A DNA stretch of 64,000 nt from Novosphingobium sp. SG751A (GTDB lineage: Bacteria; Pseudomonadota; Alphaproteobacteria; Sphingomonadales; Sphingomonadaceae): positions 153,712 through 217,711 of the forward strand of contig NZ_JABGCB010000011.1 in the NCBI RefSeq assembly GCF_013149295.1, in the 5' to 3' direction. The translations under genes and the position numbers were made by a program. Below are positions 1 through 10,683 of the stretch, in pieces; the stretch's first letter is position 1, and the number at the start of each line of letters is the position of its first letter. The notes under the pieces are model-generated. The model saw only the letters and a program-made list of their open reading frames with translations. It did no database searches and was not told the DNA's origin.

Positions 1-181
1 CACGCCCGCGCGTGGCCTCGATAAAACCGGCATGGGCCAATTGGTTGGCGATCTTCATCAGATGGGTGCGCGAAATATCCTGGGCTGCGGCCACATCGGC
101 AATGGCCATGCGCGAGCCATCCGATTGAGCAAGGGCGATCAGCAGGCGCAGCGCATAATCGGTGTGTCGGGTCAATTGCAT
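1..181 (-). CDS. Rrf2-family transcriptional regulator, NsrR-like (N-terminal part only)
   Basis: Only the first 60 codons are inside the window; the gene runs off the left edge. The translation opens MQLTRHTDYALRLLIALAQ and continues into a winged helix-turn-helix with DISRTHLMKIANQLAHAGF as recognition helix. This is the N-terminus of Rrf2 proteins and is most like NsrR, the nitric-oxide-sensing Fe-S repressor. The cluster-binding cysteines lie beyond the edge, so the cofactor cannot be checked. It is divergent from hcp, a classical NsrR target, with a perfect inverted repeat between them. IscR or RirA-type members are possible alternatives but fit the neighbour less well. Confidence 0.8.
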   Translation of the reverse strand, partial: MQLTRHTDYALRLLIALAQSDGSRMAIADVAAAQDISRTHLMKIANQLAHAGFIEATRGR

Positions 182-203
182 GGGTGCGCCAATAATGGGC
201 AAA

Positions 204-224
204 TTGATTCATCTCAAATGAATC
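204..224. promoter_or_regulatory. Candidate NsrR operator overlapping an FNR-like box
   Basis: GATTCATCTCAAATGAATC at 206-224 is a perfect inverted repeat with 7-bp arms and a 5-bp spacer, between the Rrf2 gene and hcp. The AT-rich ATTCAT..ATGAAT pattern resembles the 11-1-11 NsrR palindrome known from enterobacteria. The same bases include TTGAT-TCAT-CTCAA (204-217), one mismatch from the FNR/FixK consensus TTGAT-N4-ATCAA. Joint control by oxygen and nitric oxide is inferred from sequence only. Confidence 0.55.
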
Positions 225-278
225 TTTGTCGAGCGCCGATAAGTGGGCTTTGAAAGTCATCTTATCTGGAGAGCCCCC

Positions 279-1919
279 ATGTACTGCGTCCAATGCGAAC
301 AATCGAACAAGGGCGGCTGCGCTGTCAAAATCGGCTCTTGCGGCAAGAGCGCGACCGTGGCCGACATGCAGGACGTGCTGCTGCGCCTGATGCAGGGGGT
401 TTCGGCCTATGCCGACCGCGCCGCCGCCAAGGGCGCGCGCGATGCGCAGGTGGACGCCTTCACCCCCCACGCATGGTTCACCACGCTGACTAATGTGAAT
501 TTCGACGCAGGGCGCTTTGCTGCACTGATCGCACAGGCGCTGGAGATGCGCGAGCGGGCGAAGGCCTGCGCCATCGCGGCGGGGGCCGACCTGTCGGACC
601 TGCCCGAACCGGCCACATGGAACCCCGGCGCCGATGCGCAGGAATGGGCCGCAGCCGCCCCCTTTGCCGCGATTCAGCGCTTTATGGACCGCGACGGCCC
701 CAGCATCACGGGACTGCGCAATCTGATCCTTTATGGGCTGAAGGGCACGGCGGCCTACAGCGAACATGCCCGCGTGCTGGGCCATGAGGAAGCGGCGATC
801 TGCGCCGAATTTCACCGCATCTCGGCCTTTCTCGCGGGCGACCCGACCGACATGGCCGCGCTGATCGCGCAATCCTTGGCGGTGGGCGCAATGAACCTCA
901 AGGTGATGGAACTGCTCGACGCGGCCAACACCACCCGTTTCGGCCATCCCGAAGTGACGATGGTGCGCATGACCCCCATCGCGGGCAAGGCGCTGCTGGT
1001 GTCGGGCCATGACATGGGCGATCTTAAAGCGATCCTTGAGCAGACCGAGGGCAAAGGCATCAACGTCTACACGCACGGCGAACTGATGCCCGCCAATGCC
1101 TATCCGGGGCTGAAGAAATATGCCCATCTGGCGGGCAATTACGGCGGCGCATGGCAGGACCAGCAGCGCGATTTCGACGCTTTCCCCGGCGCCATCGTGA
1201 TGACCTCGAACTGCCTTATCAATCCCGAAATCAAGGGCTATGCCGACCGGATCTTCACCGCAGGCCCGGTGGGCTGGGCGGGCATTCCGCATCTGACAGA
1301 CCATGATTTCGCCCCCGCCATCGCCTGCGCGATGGCCCAGCCCGGTTTTGCCGAAGATGCGCCCGAACAGCGCATCCCCGCAGGCTTTGCCCGCAACACC
1401 GTGATGGGCGTGGCCGACACTTTGCTCGACATGATCGGCAAGGGCGATGTGAAGAACCTGTTCCTGATCGGCGGTTGTGACGGGGCGCGTCCGGGCCGCA
1501 ATTATTTCCACGATCTGGCCGTGGCCACGCCGCGCGACAGCCTCGTGCTGACGCTGGGCTGCGGCAAGTTCCGGTTTAACCGCGAGGATATGGGCGACAT
1601 CAACGGCGTGCCCCGCGTGCTGGACATGGGCCAGTGCAACGATGCCTTTTCCGCCATTCAGGTGGCGGTTGCGGTGGCGGGCGCGCTGGGCTGCGGGGTC
1701 AATGATCTGCCGCTGCATTACGCGATCAGCTGGTTTGAACAGAAGGCCACCGCCGTGCTGCTGACCATGCTGCATCTGGGGATCAAGAAGATCCACCTTG
1801 GCCCTACGCTGCCGCAATTCCTGACGCCCGAAGTGCTGGGCGTGCTGGTCGAAAACTTCGACATCCGCCCGACCGGCGATGCCAAGGAAGATCTGGCCCG
1901 GATGCTGGAAGCGGCATAA
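279..1919 (+). CDS. hcp: Hydroxylamine reductase / hybrid cluster protein
   Basis: 546 aa, the usual length for Hcp, an Fe-S protein involved in nitric oxide and hydroxylamine detoxification. The start MYCVQCEQSN was chosen over an upstream in-frame GTG because Hcp begins exactly here. The N-terminal cluster motif is C3-X2-C6-X7-C14-X6-C21, between the enterobacterial CX2CX11CX6C and the Desulfovibrio-type spacing. All hybrid-cluster ligands can be recognised in order: His in SGHDMGD, Glu in THGELMP, Cys in TSNCLIN, GGCDGA, LGCGKF and GQCND, and Glu/Lys in WFEQKA. No Hcr reductase gene follows it, so the electron donor must be elsewhere. The upstream palindrome and the divergent NsrR-like gene suggest nitrosative-stress control. 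Confidence 0.97.
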   Translation: MYCVQCEQSNKGGCAVKIGSCGKSATVADMQDVLLRLMQGVSAYADRAAAKGARDAQVDAFTPHAWFTTLTNVNFDAGRFAALIAQALEMRERAKACAIAAGADLSDLPEPATWNPGADAQEWAAAAPFAAIQRFMDRDGPSITGLRNLILYGLKGTAAYSEHARVLGHEEAAICAEFHRISAFLAGDPTDMAALIAQSLAVGAMNLKVMELLDAANTTRFGHPEVTMVRMTPIAGKALLVSGHDMGDLKAILEQTEGKGINVYTHGELMPANAYPGLKKYAHLAGNYGGAWQDQQRDFDAFPGAIVMTSNCLINPEIKGYADRIFTAGPVGWAGIPHLTDHDFAPAIACAMAQPGFAEDAPEQRIPAGFARNTVMGVADTLLDMIGKGDVKNLFLIGGCDGARPGRNYFHDLAVATPRDSLVLTLGCGKFRFNREDMGDINGVPRVLDMGQCNDAFSAIQVAVAVAGALGCGVNDLPLHYAISWFEQKATAVLLTMLHLGIKKIHLGPTLPQFLTPEVLGVLVENFDIRPTGDAKEDLARMLEAA

Positions 1920-1929
1920 GCCAAAGATC

Positions 1930-1963
1930 GGCGGCCCCGACAGAATCGGGGCCGCCATAGTTT
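1930..1963 (+). terminator. Terminator between hcp and the convergent MBL gene
   Basis: An 11-bp perfect stem (GGCGGCCCCGA/TCGGGGCCGCC, 1930-1956) with loop CAGAA, followed by ATAGTTT. It begins 11 bp after the hcp stop. The T-tract is weak, but the stem is strong and the two flanking genes converge on it. Confidence 0.7.
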
Positions 1964-2005
1964 AGGCCATGCCTTAGGGCAGCAATGGCCGGACAGATCC
2001 CCCCA

Positions 2006-2971
2006 TCAGAACCGTTCCATGTCCCTGGCGATGACCACGGGGCCCTTGAACAGCCGCCCGATCTGATCGCGATACATCGGATCGGCGCCCTGCACCGCGC
2101 CCCCGGCGATATGGGTGACCACCACCCGGCCCACGCCCGCGCGCGCCGCCATTTGGCCGATGGCCTCGGTCGACAGGTGATGGCGCGTCAGATGCTCGGC
2201 CATATGCGTCTTTTCCTCGGGCGAAATGTGCTGCACACGGCGATCCATCTGCGCCAGCGTATTGTCCAGATCGATCATCTCGGTCACCAGCATGTCCGCC
2301 CCCTTGGCCAGTTGCGTCACCTTCTCGCTGGGCCCGGTATCGCCGGTATAGATGATCGAGCGACCCGGCAGATCGAAGCGATAGGACAGCGAGCGATAGG
2401 TATGCTCTTCGGGGCTGCCGGGAACAAAACTATAGTGTGAATTGGTGGCTACCCGAACGGTGAATGCGTCCAGCTTTACCACCGCGCCATCGTCGAGTTC
2501 GACCACATTGATATTGGCGGCCGGATCAATCGGCACCTCGCCCGGAATGCCGAAGCCCGAACGCGCGCTGGGCCGCATCGCGGCGATCAGGCCCGCCACG
2601 ATCTCCTTTATTCCCGGCGGGCCATAAATGGTCAGCGGCCTGACCGTGCGCGTCTGCAGACGCAGGCCCAGCACCGCATAAAGTCCGCCCAGATGGTCGA
2701 AATGGATATGGCTGATCCAGATGGTGCGCAGATCGGGATAGTCCGCACCCGCATCGGCCATGGCGGTCATCGCGCCATCGCCGGTGTCGATCAGATGCGC
2801 CTCGCCCGCGCGGACCAGCAGGTTGGCCGGTTCATTGCGCCCCGGCCGCGGCATCGGCCCGCCCATCGTGCCCAGCGTCACCCATGTGTAGGCCGGCTGC
2901 GGGGCCGCTGTTTGCGCCGTCACCGGCTGGGCCAGCAACAGGCCCGCCAGCAGCATCAGTTTCTTCGCCAT
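2006..2971 (-). CDS. Secreted MBL-fold metallohydrolase (second of tandem pair)
   Basis: 321 aa. The start MAKKLMLLAGLLLAQPVTAQ gives a clean Sec signal peptide (cleavage near residue 20) and has GGGAGA just upstream; the longer reading frame would put a charged extension in front of it. The metallo-beta-lactamase metal motif HIHFDHLGG and a later GDTGPS site are present, and the protein ends in PVVIARDMERF. The fold covers hydrolases of lactones, thioesters and nucleic acids, so no substrate is assigned; periplasmic location is inferred. It is a paralogue of the gene upstream (47 bp gap) and probably cotranscribed with it under the TetR-type repressor. Confidence 0.85.
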   Translation of the reverse strand: MAKKLMLLAGLLLAQPVTAQTAAPQPAYTWVTLGTMGGPMPRPGRNEPANLLVRAGEAHLIDTGDGAMTAMADAGADYPDLRTIWISHIHFDHLGGLYAVLGLRLQTRTVRPLTIYGPPGIKEIVAGLIAAMRPSARSGFGIPGEVPIDPAANINVVELDDGAVVKLDAFTVRVATNSHYSFVPGSPEEHTYRSLSYRFDLPGRSIIYTGDTGPSEKVTQLAKGADMLVTEMIDLDNTLAQMDRRVQHISPEEKTHMAEHLTRHHLSTEAIGQMAARAGVGRVVVTHIAGGAVQGADPMYRDQIGRLFKGPVVIARDMERF

Positions 2972-3018
2972 GATCGTCTCCCTTTTCCGGCGCGGCCTTT
3001 TGCCCGCGCCGGTTGTTT

Positions 3019-3948
3019 TCAAAATGCGATGCTCTGCAAATCGGCGCCCAGCACCACCGGCCCGGCATAATGGGTGCGCACCTGCGCCAGATCGGCCTCG
3101 TCCACCTTGCCCACATGGCTCAGCACCAGCTTGCGCACGCCCGCCTGCGTGGCCAGATCGCCCACCTGCGCGGGCGAGAGATGTTCGACATCCATGTGGC
3201 GCTGAACCGGGGGCGGCACCATCGCGCGGTCGGCGGCGGTGGCCATTTCGGCCACCAGCACGTCGGCCCCGCGCGCAAATTCGGCCAAGCCCGCCATGGG
3301 GCCGGTATCGCCGGTAAAGACCACCGCCTTGCCGCCCGCCTCAAAGCGATAGGAGAGCGATTGCGCCCCCGGCGCGCGGCTCTTGTCCATCAGCGTGTAA
3401 TGGCTGTTGGCCAAGGCCGTCACGCGCACGGTGCCGTCGGCAAAGCCCGCGCCCGGCGACAGATCGCGCGCCGCAAGGAAGCCCGCGACCGGGCGGTCCT
3501 GTCCCGATTCGGCGTTGCGGATGCGGGCGTTGACCTCCATCACCGCGCCAAGGGCATGGGCAAGGTCAACCGTGCCCGCAGGCCCCAGCAACTGCATCCC
3601 CGCCCCCCGCGTCGACCAGGCAAAGCTGGCGAGGCTGAGCAGGCCCGCGTAATGATCGTCATGCAGATGGGTCAGGAACACCAGCGGCACATCGCGCTCG
3701 GCCACACCCGCCAGCGCCAGTTGGCGCGACACGCCGCCGCCCGCGTCAATCAGATAGCGATGGCCGCCAACCTCCAGCAAGGTGGCGATGCCCGAGCGAT
3801 CCGCCCGCCCGCCCGGCCCGCCGCCCGTGCCCAGCAGGACCAAGCGATTGCCCGAAACCGTCGGGGCGGGTGATTCCGCCGCCCATGCCCCTTGCGCCAT
3901 CATCAGGGCCGCCATGGCCAGTCCTCTGCCGATCCGGTGCTTCTTCAT
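3019..3948 (-). CDS. Secreted MBL-fold metallohydrolase (first of tandem pair)
   Basis: 309 aa, starting MKKHRIGRGLAMAALMMAQG with a signal peptide ending near AWA|AES; GAAAGGAGAG is a good ribosome binding site for this ATG and favours it over the 89-codon-longer frame. The metal site reads HLHDDHYAG, with GDTGPM and LSHVG further on. It shares domain order and several motifs with its downstream neighbour (VLLGTGGGP start, FTGDTGP, GPVVLGADL end), so the pair arose by tandem duplication. Expression is probably repressed by the divergent TetR protein, whose putative operator sits in its promoter. Confidence 0.85.
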   Translation of the reverse strand: MKKHRIGRGLAMAALMMAQGAWAAESPAPTVSGNRLVLLGTGGGPGGRADRSGIATLLEVGGHRYLIDAGGGVSRQLALAGVAERDVPLVFLTHLHDDHYAGLLSLASFAWSTRGAGMQLLGPAGTVDLAHALGAVMEVNARIRNAESGQDRPVAGFLAARDLSPGAGFADGTVRVTALANSHYTLMDKSRAPGAQSLSYRFEAGGKAVVFTGDTGPMAGLAEFARGADVLVAEMATAADRAMVPPPVQRHMDVEHLSPAQVGDLATQAGVRKLVLSHVGKVDEADLAQVRTHYAGPVVLGADLQSIAF

Positions 3949-3986
3949 CGCTCTCCTTTCGCGGGTTTCGCCCGCCGCTTTGCGAC

Positions 3987-4020
3987 TTCTACATTTGTAG
4001 AATACACCTATCCTTGTCAA
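3987..4020 (-). promoter_or_regulatory. Palindromic operator inside a promoter (TetR/MBL divergent region)
   Basis: TTCTACATTTGTAGAA (3987-4002) is a perfect 16-bp palindrome, the size expected for a TetR dimer site. On the minus strand TTGACA at 4020-4015 is a consensus -35 box, and the -10 region falls inside the palindrome, so binding would block transcription of the MBL genes. The site also lies 50 bp before the tetR start, which would allow autoregulation. The core TACA-N2-TGTA also matches BlaI/CopY-type sites, but no such regulator is nearby. Confidence 0.65.
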
Positions 4021-4051
4021 GCAAGGTCGGGCAGGGCAAAACGGACGCAAC

Positions 4052-4687
4052 ATGACCGATCTGGCCCCACCCATTCCGCGCGCCCGCGACAAAGGCGCAA
4101 CCAAAGGCAACCGGCGCGAGGATCTGGCGCAGGCCGCGCTCGAAGTGCTGGGCGAATATGGCAGCCGGGGCTTTACCCATCGCGCGCTCGACCGCCATCT
4201 TGGTCTGCCAGAGGGCACGACATCGGCCTATTTCCGGCGACGCGAGGATCTGGTGGCGATGGCCATCCGCACGGTCTTTGCCCGCGATGCACGACAGATG
4301 GACCAGATCGTTGACCGCATCGAGGCGCTGTGCGGCGAGAAGCCCAGTGTCGAGGTGGTGGCGCAATGCTGCTTTGAAATGTGGCAATGGGTGGCCAGTC
4401 AGGCGCGCGATACATTCGTGCTGGCGCGCTATGAATGTTTCCTGATGGCGCGGCGCGATCCGGAACTGATGCAACTGGTCGAAAATGTCATGCTGGCGCG
4501 GCAAACAAGATGGGAGCCGATTTTTGCCCGGCTGGGTTCGGCCAATCCGGCGGCGGCGGCGCGCCAGATCGGCCTGTTATTGCGCAGCCTGTTCTTTTCT
4601 GAAATCTTCTTTCCCGCCTGTCTGAATCAGGCCAGCCCACCCATCGACGTCGACCTGTTCATCCGGGAAATCCGGCACTACATTTGA
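4052..4687 (+). CDS. TetR/AcrR-family transcriptional regulator
   Basis: 211 aa, the standard TetR size. Residues about 20-70 form the DNA-binding domain, with REDLAQAALEVLGEYGSRGF leading into the helix-turn-helix HRALDRHLGLPEGTTSAYF. The remainder is a helical ligand-binding domain with no recognisable ligand signature. The gene is divergent from the two MBL genes, with a perfect palindrome in between, and is inferred to repress them. Its last 10 bp overlap the convergent AraC-type gene. Confidence 0.9.
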   Translation: MTDLAPPIPRARDKGATKGNRREDLAQAALEVLGEYGSRGFTHRALDRHLGLPEGTTSAYFRRREDLVAMAIRTVFARDARQMDQIVDRIEALCGEKPSVEVVAQCCFEMWQWVASQARDTFVLARYECFLMARRDPELMQLVENVMLARQTRWEPIFARLGSANPAAAARQIGLLLRSLFFSEIFFPACLNQASPPIDVDLFIREIRHYI

Positions 4688-5577
4688 AATGCGGCGCCGG
4701 CCACCCATGCCCGGCTCTCGCGGAAATCCGAAGCGGTGCGCCCGGTGCGTGATTTGAAGAAGCGGGCGAAATAGGCCGGATCGGCAAAGCCCAGCGTGGA
4801 TGCGACCTGGCCTATGCTGCTGGCAGTATAGGTGAGCAGGCGCATCGCTTCGAGCAGCAGGCGTTGCTGCACCACTTCGGCGGGGGCCTGATCCAGCACG
4901 GCGCGGCAGGCGCGGGTCAGCGTGGGCGCGGTGGTGGCCAGTTGGGCGGCGTAATCCTGCACGCCCCAGCCTTGGGTATAATGCGCCTCGACCAAGGCTT
5001 TAAAACGGGCGACCAACGCGTCATGCCCGCTGCGTGGCGGACCTGGCGCGGCGCTCAGGCCCTCAGCGGCCAGCGCCAGCACCAGCGCCAGATGCGCCAC
5101 CAGCGAGGCGGGCAACATCCCCGCGCCCTCGGCCGCGCCCTGCGCCAGGTCGGCCATCAGCCAGCCGAGTCGCCGCGCCGAGGCAGCAGGCAGGCGACGA
5201 TGGCGCGCGCCATGCCCGGCCAGCCCACCATCGCCCAGCAAGCCCGCCAGCCGCCGATCATGCAGCAGCGCATCGGCCAGCGAGAGCACCCAGCCTTGCG
5301 CGTCGGTGGAAAAGCGGAACGCATGGACGCAGCCCGAGGGCACCACCACCAGGCTGACCGGATCGAGCCGGGTAATGCCGGTATCATCGACCAGATCGCC
5401 ATGGCCGCCATCAAGCAGAAGAAGTTGAAAAATACCAGGATGGGCATGGGGCGAAATCGTCCACTCATGCTGGCTGGACCGGGCCGAGATGGTTTCGATA
5501 TGCAGGAATTCCGGGGCAATCGCATGATTGCCCTCGCCATAAAGCGCATAGCGGCGGATCTGATGCCTGTTTGCCAT
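4678..5577 (-). CDS. AraC-family regulator, PobR-like
   Basis: 299 aa. The N-terminal half is a cupin-like sensor (SPHAHPGIFQLLLLDGGHG, about residues 42-60); the C-terminal 100 residues carry the double AraC helix-turn-helix, with VASTLGFADPAYFARFFKSR as the conserved second motif. This architecture and the N-terminus resemble PobR-type regulators of aromatic acid catabolism. It is divergent from a cytochrome P450 gene with 119 bp between the starts, so control of that P450 is the simplest inference. The inducer is unknown. Confidence 0.88.
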   Translation of the reverse strand: MANRHQIRRYALYGEGNHAIAPEFLHIETISARSSQHEWTISPHAHPGIFQLLLLDGGHGDLVDDTGITRLDPVSLVVVPSGCVHAFRFSTDAQGWVLSLADALLHDRRLAGLLGDGGLAGHGARHRRLPAASARRLGWLMADLAQGAAEGAGMLPASLVAHLALVLALAAEGLSAAPGPPRSGHDALVARFKALVEAHYTQGWGVQDYAAQLATTAPTLTRACRAVLDQAPAEVVQQRLLLEAMRLLTYTASSIGQVASTLGFADPAYFARFFKSRTGRTASDFRESRAWVAGAAFQM

Positions 5578-5696
5578 GGGGCCAAAACCTGCGCCGATTG
5601 ATCGAAAAGTGCAAGAGCTTGCGCGGCGCGCGCCTCACGCAGGGCCCGCGTCCATGGCAATCATGGCGGCATAGAAACCATGAGAGGATATGCAAG

Positions 5697-6884
5697 ATGA
5701 GCGAGCTGACGCTGGATCAGTCATTCCGCTTCGATCCCTATTCGCCGCAAAATGACGCCGATCCTTATCCCGCCTATAAAGTCCTGCGCGAGGAACATCC
5801 CTGTTTCTGGAGCGAGGAAGCGGGCATGTGGGTGCTCTCGCGCCATGAGGATATTTTGAACGCCTTGCAGAACTGGCGGCTCTATTCTTCGGCCAAGGGC
5901 AACCTCATCAACGAATTTCCCGGCCGCGCGGGGGCAACGCTGGGCAGCAGCGATCCGCCGCGCCATGACCGCCTGCGCGCGCTGGTGCAATCGGCAATGA
6001 CGAAGCGGGCGCTCGACCATGTGATCGAACCGGCGCGCGCCTCGGTGCGCAAACATCTGGCGGCCATCGAGGGCAAGGATGTGTTCGATTTCGTGGGCGA
6101 ACTGGGCGGCGCGGTCACGCTTGACCTCATCTTCTATCTCTTTGCCCTGCCGCCTGAAAATGCCGATAAAGTGCGCGACAATGCCGTGCTGATGGTCCAG
6201 ACCGATCCGGTCACGCGGCAAAAGAGCCCCGCCCATCTGGCCGCTTTCCAATGGATGGCCGATTATGCGCAGCGCATCGTGCAGGAGCGCAAGGCCAATC
6301 CGGGCGACGATCTGCTCTCCAACTTCATCACCGCCGAAATCGACGGCGAAAAGCTGCTCGACAAGGAAGTGCAGCTGACCGTCACCACGCTGATCATGGC
6401 GGGGATTGAATCGCTGTCGGGCTTTATGGGCATGTTCGCGCTGAACATGGCCGATTTTCCGCAAGCGCGCCGCGCGATCTGCGCCGATCTCTCGCTGCTG
6501 CCCGATGCCATCGAGGAGAGCTTGCGCTTCAACACCTCGGCCCAGCGGTTCAAGCGTTGTGCGACGCAGGATATCGAATTGCATGGGCAGACCATCAAAG
6601 CGGGTGATTTCATCATGCTGGCCTATGGCTCGGCCAACCGCGACAGCGCCGTGTTCAACGAGCCCGACGCCTATGACATCACAAGGCGGCCCAAGCGCCA
6701 TCTGGGCTTTGGCGGCGGGGTTCACGCCTGCCTCGGCTCAATGCTGGCGCGGGTGGCGGTTCAGATCCTGTTTGAAGAATTCCTGACCGCCGTGCCCGAA
6801 TTCACCCGCGTCGATGAGAAGCTCGACTGGGTGCCATCCTCCAATTTCCGCAGCCCCAGCAAACTCCTGCTGCGGCGCGGATAA
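5697..6884 (+). CDS. Cytochrome P450
   Basis: 395 aa soluble bacterial P450. The K-helix ExxR is E274-SL-R277, and the haem loop is FGGGVHACLG with C345 as thiolate ligand. The I-helix reads A235-G-I-E-S-L, so Ser replaces the usual oxygen-activating Thr. The start MSELTLDQSF fits family N-termini; the longer reading frame overlaps the divergent regulator and is rejected. Overall similarity is to the CYP199-like group that hydroxylates or demethylates para-substituted benzoates, which matches a PobR-like neighbour, but the substrate is inference. No ferredoxin or ferredoxin reductase gene is adjacent; a reductase-like flavoprotein lies far away at 42968-44194. Confidence 0.93.
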   Translation: MSELTLDQSFRFDPYSPQNDADPYPAYKVLREEHPCFWSEEAGMWVLSRHEDILNALQNWRLYSSAKGNLINEFPGRAGATLGSSDPPRHDRLRALVQSAMTKRALDHVIEPARASVRKHLAAIEGKDVFDFVGELGGAVTLDLIFYLFALPPENADKVRDNAVLMVQTDPVTRQKSPAHLAAFQWMADYAQRIVQERKANPGDDLLSNFITAEIDGEKLLDKEVQLTVTTLIMAGIESLSGFMGMFALNMADFPQARRAICADLSLLPDAIEESLRFNTSAQRFKRCATQDIELHGQTIKAGDFIMLAYGSANRDSAVFNEPDAYDITRRPKRHLGFGGGVHACLGSMLARVAVQILFEEFLTAVPEFTRVDEKLDWVPSSNFRSPSKLLLRRG

Positions 6885-6905
6885 GCGATAAGGCGTAGCC
6901 AGCCC

Positions 6906-6959
6906 CCTTTCGCGCATGGGTTCAGCCGCTATCATGGGGGCAAATCGATGCGCGAAAGG
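6906..6959 (+). promoter_or_regulatory. 12-bp stem covering the dctA ribosome binding site
   Basis: CCTTTCGCGCAT at 6906-6917 and ATGCGCGAAAGG at 6948-6959 are perfect 12-bp inverted repeats with a 30-nt loop. The right arm contains the GAAAGG Shine-Dalgarno of dctA and ends 5 nt before its ATG. Folding of the leader would hide the ribosome binding site. The structure could also act as the P450 gene's transcript end, although no T-tract follows. Confidence 0.5.
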
Positions 6960-6964
6960 CCTCC

Positions 6965-8251
<1,287 letters not shown>

Positions 8252-8258
8252 AAGGGTT

Positions 8259-8497
8259 TGCCTCCGGCGGGCCAGGGGACTCGTCCCTTGGCGATCCCAT
8301 TAATGGTTTTGTTGCGCCATGGATCGGCCGCAATGGCTCGGCGCAGCATTGGGAAAATAAAAGCCTGCGACGCCATGCAGCGCAAGATCGTCGCGCCGCA
8401 GGCTTTAGAAACCATCGCCCAAAACCCACCACAGCAAACCAAACATCACCCATTAACAGGATTGCAAAGGGCCCCCGCCCTTTGCCCGCCGGAGGCA
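8259..8497. repeat. Composite palindromic element, copy 1 (long arm left, A-A type)
   Basis: Left end TGCCTCCGGCGGGC with hairpin A variant CCAGGGGACTCGTCCCTTGG; central stem AAAGCCTGCGACG (8360-8372) with CGTCGCGCCGCAGGCTTT (8389-8406); right end hairpin CAAAGGGCCCCCGCCCTTTG followed by GCCGGAGGCA. The long arm is on the left and starts 7 bp after the dctA stop. It fills most of the 368-bp gap between dctA and the next gene; the remaining 8498-8619 shows no clear signal beyond the next gene's ribosome binding site. Confidence 0.92.
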
Positions 8498-8619
8498 CCT
8501 CTTGCCCACCAACTATAAGTACCACCACTTAATCCGTTGGTAACCAGAATCACCTATACAGGACATGGCCAAACGATGATCATGATTTAGCCTTTTCATA
8601 AAACATCGAGGAAATTGCC

Positions 8620-8814
8620 ATGAGTGCGCCAATCCCTTTTAAGTCTTTCACCGTTGACCGCACACAGATTACCGACATCGAAAAGTGGATCGGCGACGGC
8701 AACAATCTGGGCGAAGTGGAAATCCGCAATTTTCTGGGCAAGATTCGGGTCGATGTTCAGAATGAAGTGGATGAGGACCGGCTGCGCTCCTTCTGCGACC
8801 GCACCCGCGATTGA
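8620..8814 (+). CDS. Small conserved-looking acidic protein, unknown function
   Basis: 64 aa, soluble and charged, beginning MSAPIPFKSFTVDRTQITDI and ending SFCDRTRD. It has a well-placed ribosome binding site (GAGGAAA, 7 nt before ATG), which favours it over the overlapping frame starting at 8624. No domain is recognised. It stands alone between a repeat element and a hairpin upstream of serS, so context gives no function. Confidence 0.6.
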   Translation: MSAPIPFKSFTVDRTQITDIEKWIGDGNNLGEVEIRNFLGKIRVDVQNEVDEDRLRSFCDRTRD

Positions 8815-8827
8815 GAATTTGTGATGC

Positions 8828-8847
8828 GGCGGGCTTCAACGCCCGCC
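8828..8847 (+). terminator. Hairpin after the 64-aa gene
   Basis: GGCGGGC-TTCAAC-GCCCGCC, a 7-bp perfect GC stem 14 bp after the small gene's stop. There is no T-tract, so it is a weak intrinsic terminator at best; it may be a stabilising 3' hairpin. Confidence 0.4.
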
Positions 8848-8894
8848 TGAGACAACAGGCCGGATGGCCGGGGCTGAAGGCGCAATCCCCATAG

Positions 8895-10208
<1,314 letters not shown>

Positions 10209-10274
10209 CCGATCATGGAACCTTTGCCGCCGGTGCCTCTTCCATCAGGCATCGGCAGCAAAGGAGCGCAGGCC

Positions 10275-10544
10275 ATGACAGAACAGCGGAGCGAACCCCG
10301 GATCATCGTGGTCGAAAGAAGCAGCACCGGCACCATCCTGCTGGTCATTCTGCTGCTGGCGGTGCTGGTGGGCGGACTGGTCCTCTTTAACCGGTATGAT
10401 GCCAGCGAAACCGCCAAAAGCAACGCCATCGACCACACCGCCGACCAGATCGGCAAAGCCATCGACAAGGCCGCAGACAAGGCCGACGATGCGGTCGATG
10501 ATGCGGTCGATGATGCCGCCAAGGCGGCCAAAAAACATATTTGA
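10275..10544 (+). CDS. Small single-pass membrane protein with Asp/Ala-rich tail
   Basis: 89 aa. One transmembrane helix (GTILLVILLLAVLVGGLVLF, about residues 18-37) is followed by a hydrophilic, probably helical tail with the tandem repeat DDAVDDAVDDAAKAAKKHI. The DNA shows matching 12-bp repeats (10493-10520). AAGGAG lies 7-12 nt before this ATG; the longer frame from 10215 has no such site. Function unknown. It sits between serS and surE. Confidence 0.7.
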   Translation: MTEQRSEPRIIVVERSSTGTILLVILLLAVLVGGLVLFNRYDASETAKSNAIDHTADQIGKAIDKAADKADDAVDDAVDDAAKAAKKHI

Positions 10545-10683
10545 CCCCCAAGACTGGCCCATTTTGGAAATCTGACCGCCAAATCGGCCAAGAAATCCCT
10601 GTCGCGCCGTCCTGCTTTCGTTGCGGGGCGGCGCGCTTGGCTGTAAGGCCGGGTGGTTGATTTCTTAATGAAAGGGCCAAGGC

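Noticed and set aside
8252..8520. CRISPR array among the repeated palindromes
   Set aside because: The repeats are single, 216-239 bp units spread over 55 kb, not short regularly spaced repeats.
8624..8824. Overlapping 66-codon frame beside the 64-aa gene
   Set aside because: It lacks its own ribosome binding site and its composition (Ser/Trp/Ala-rich) is that of a shifted frame.
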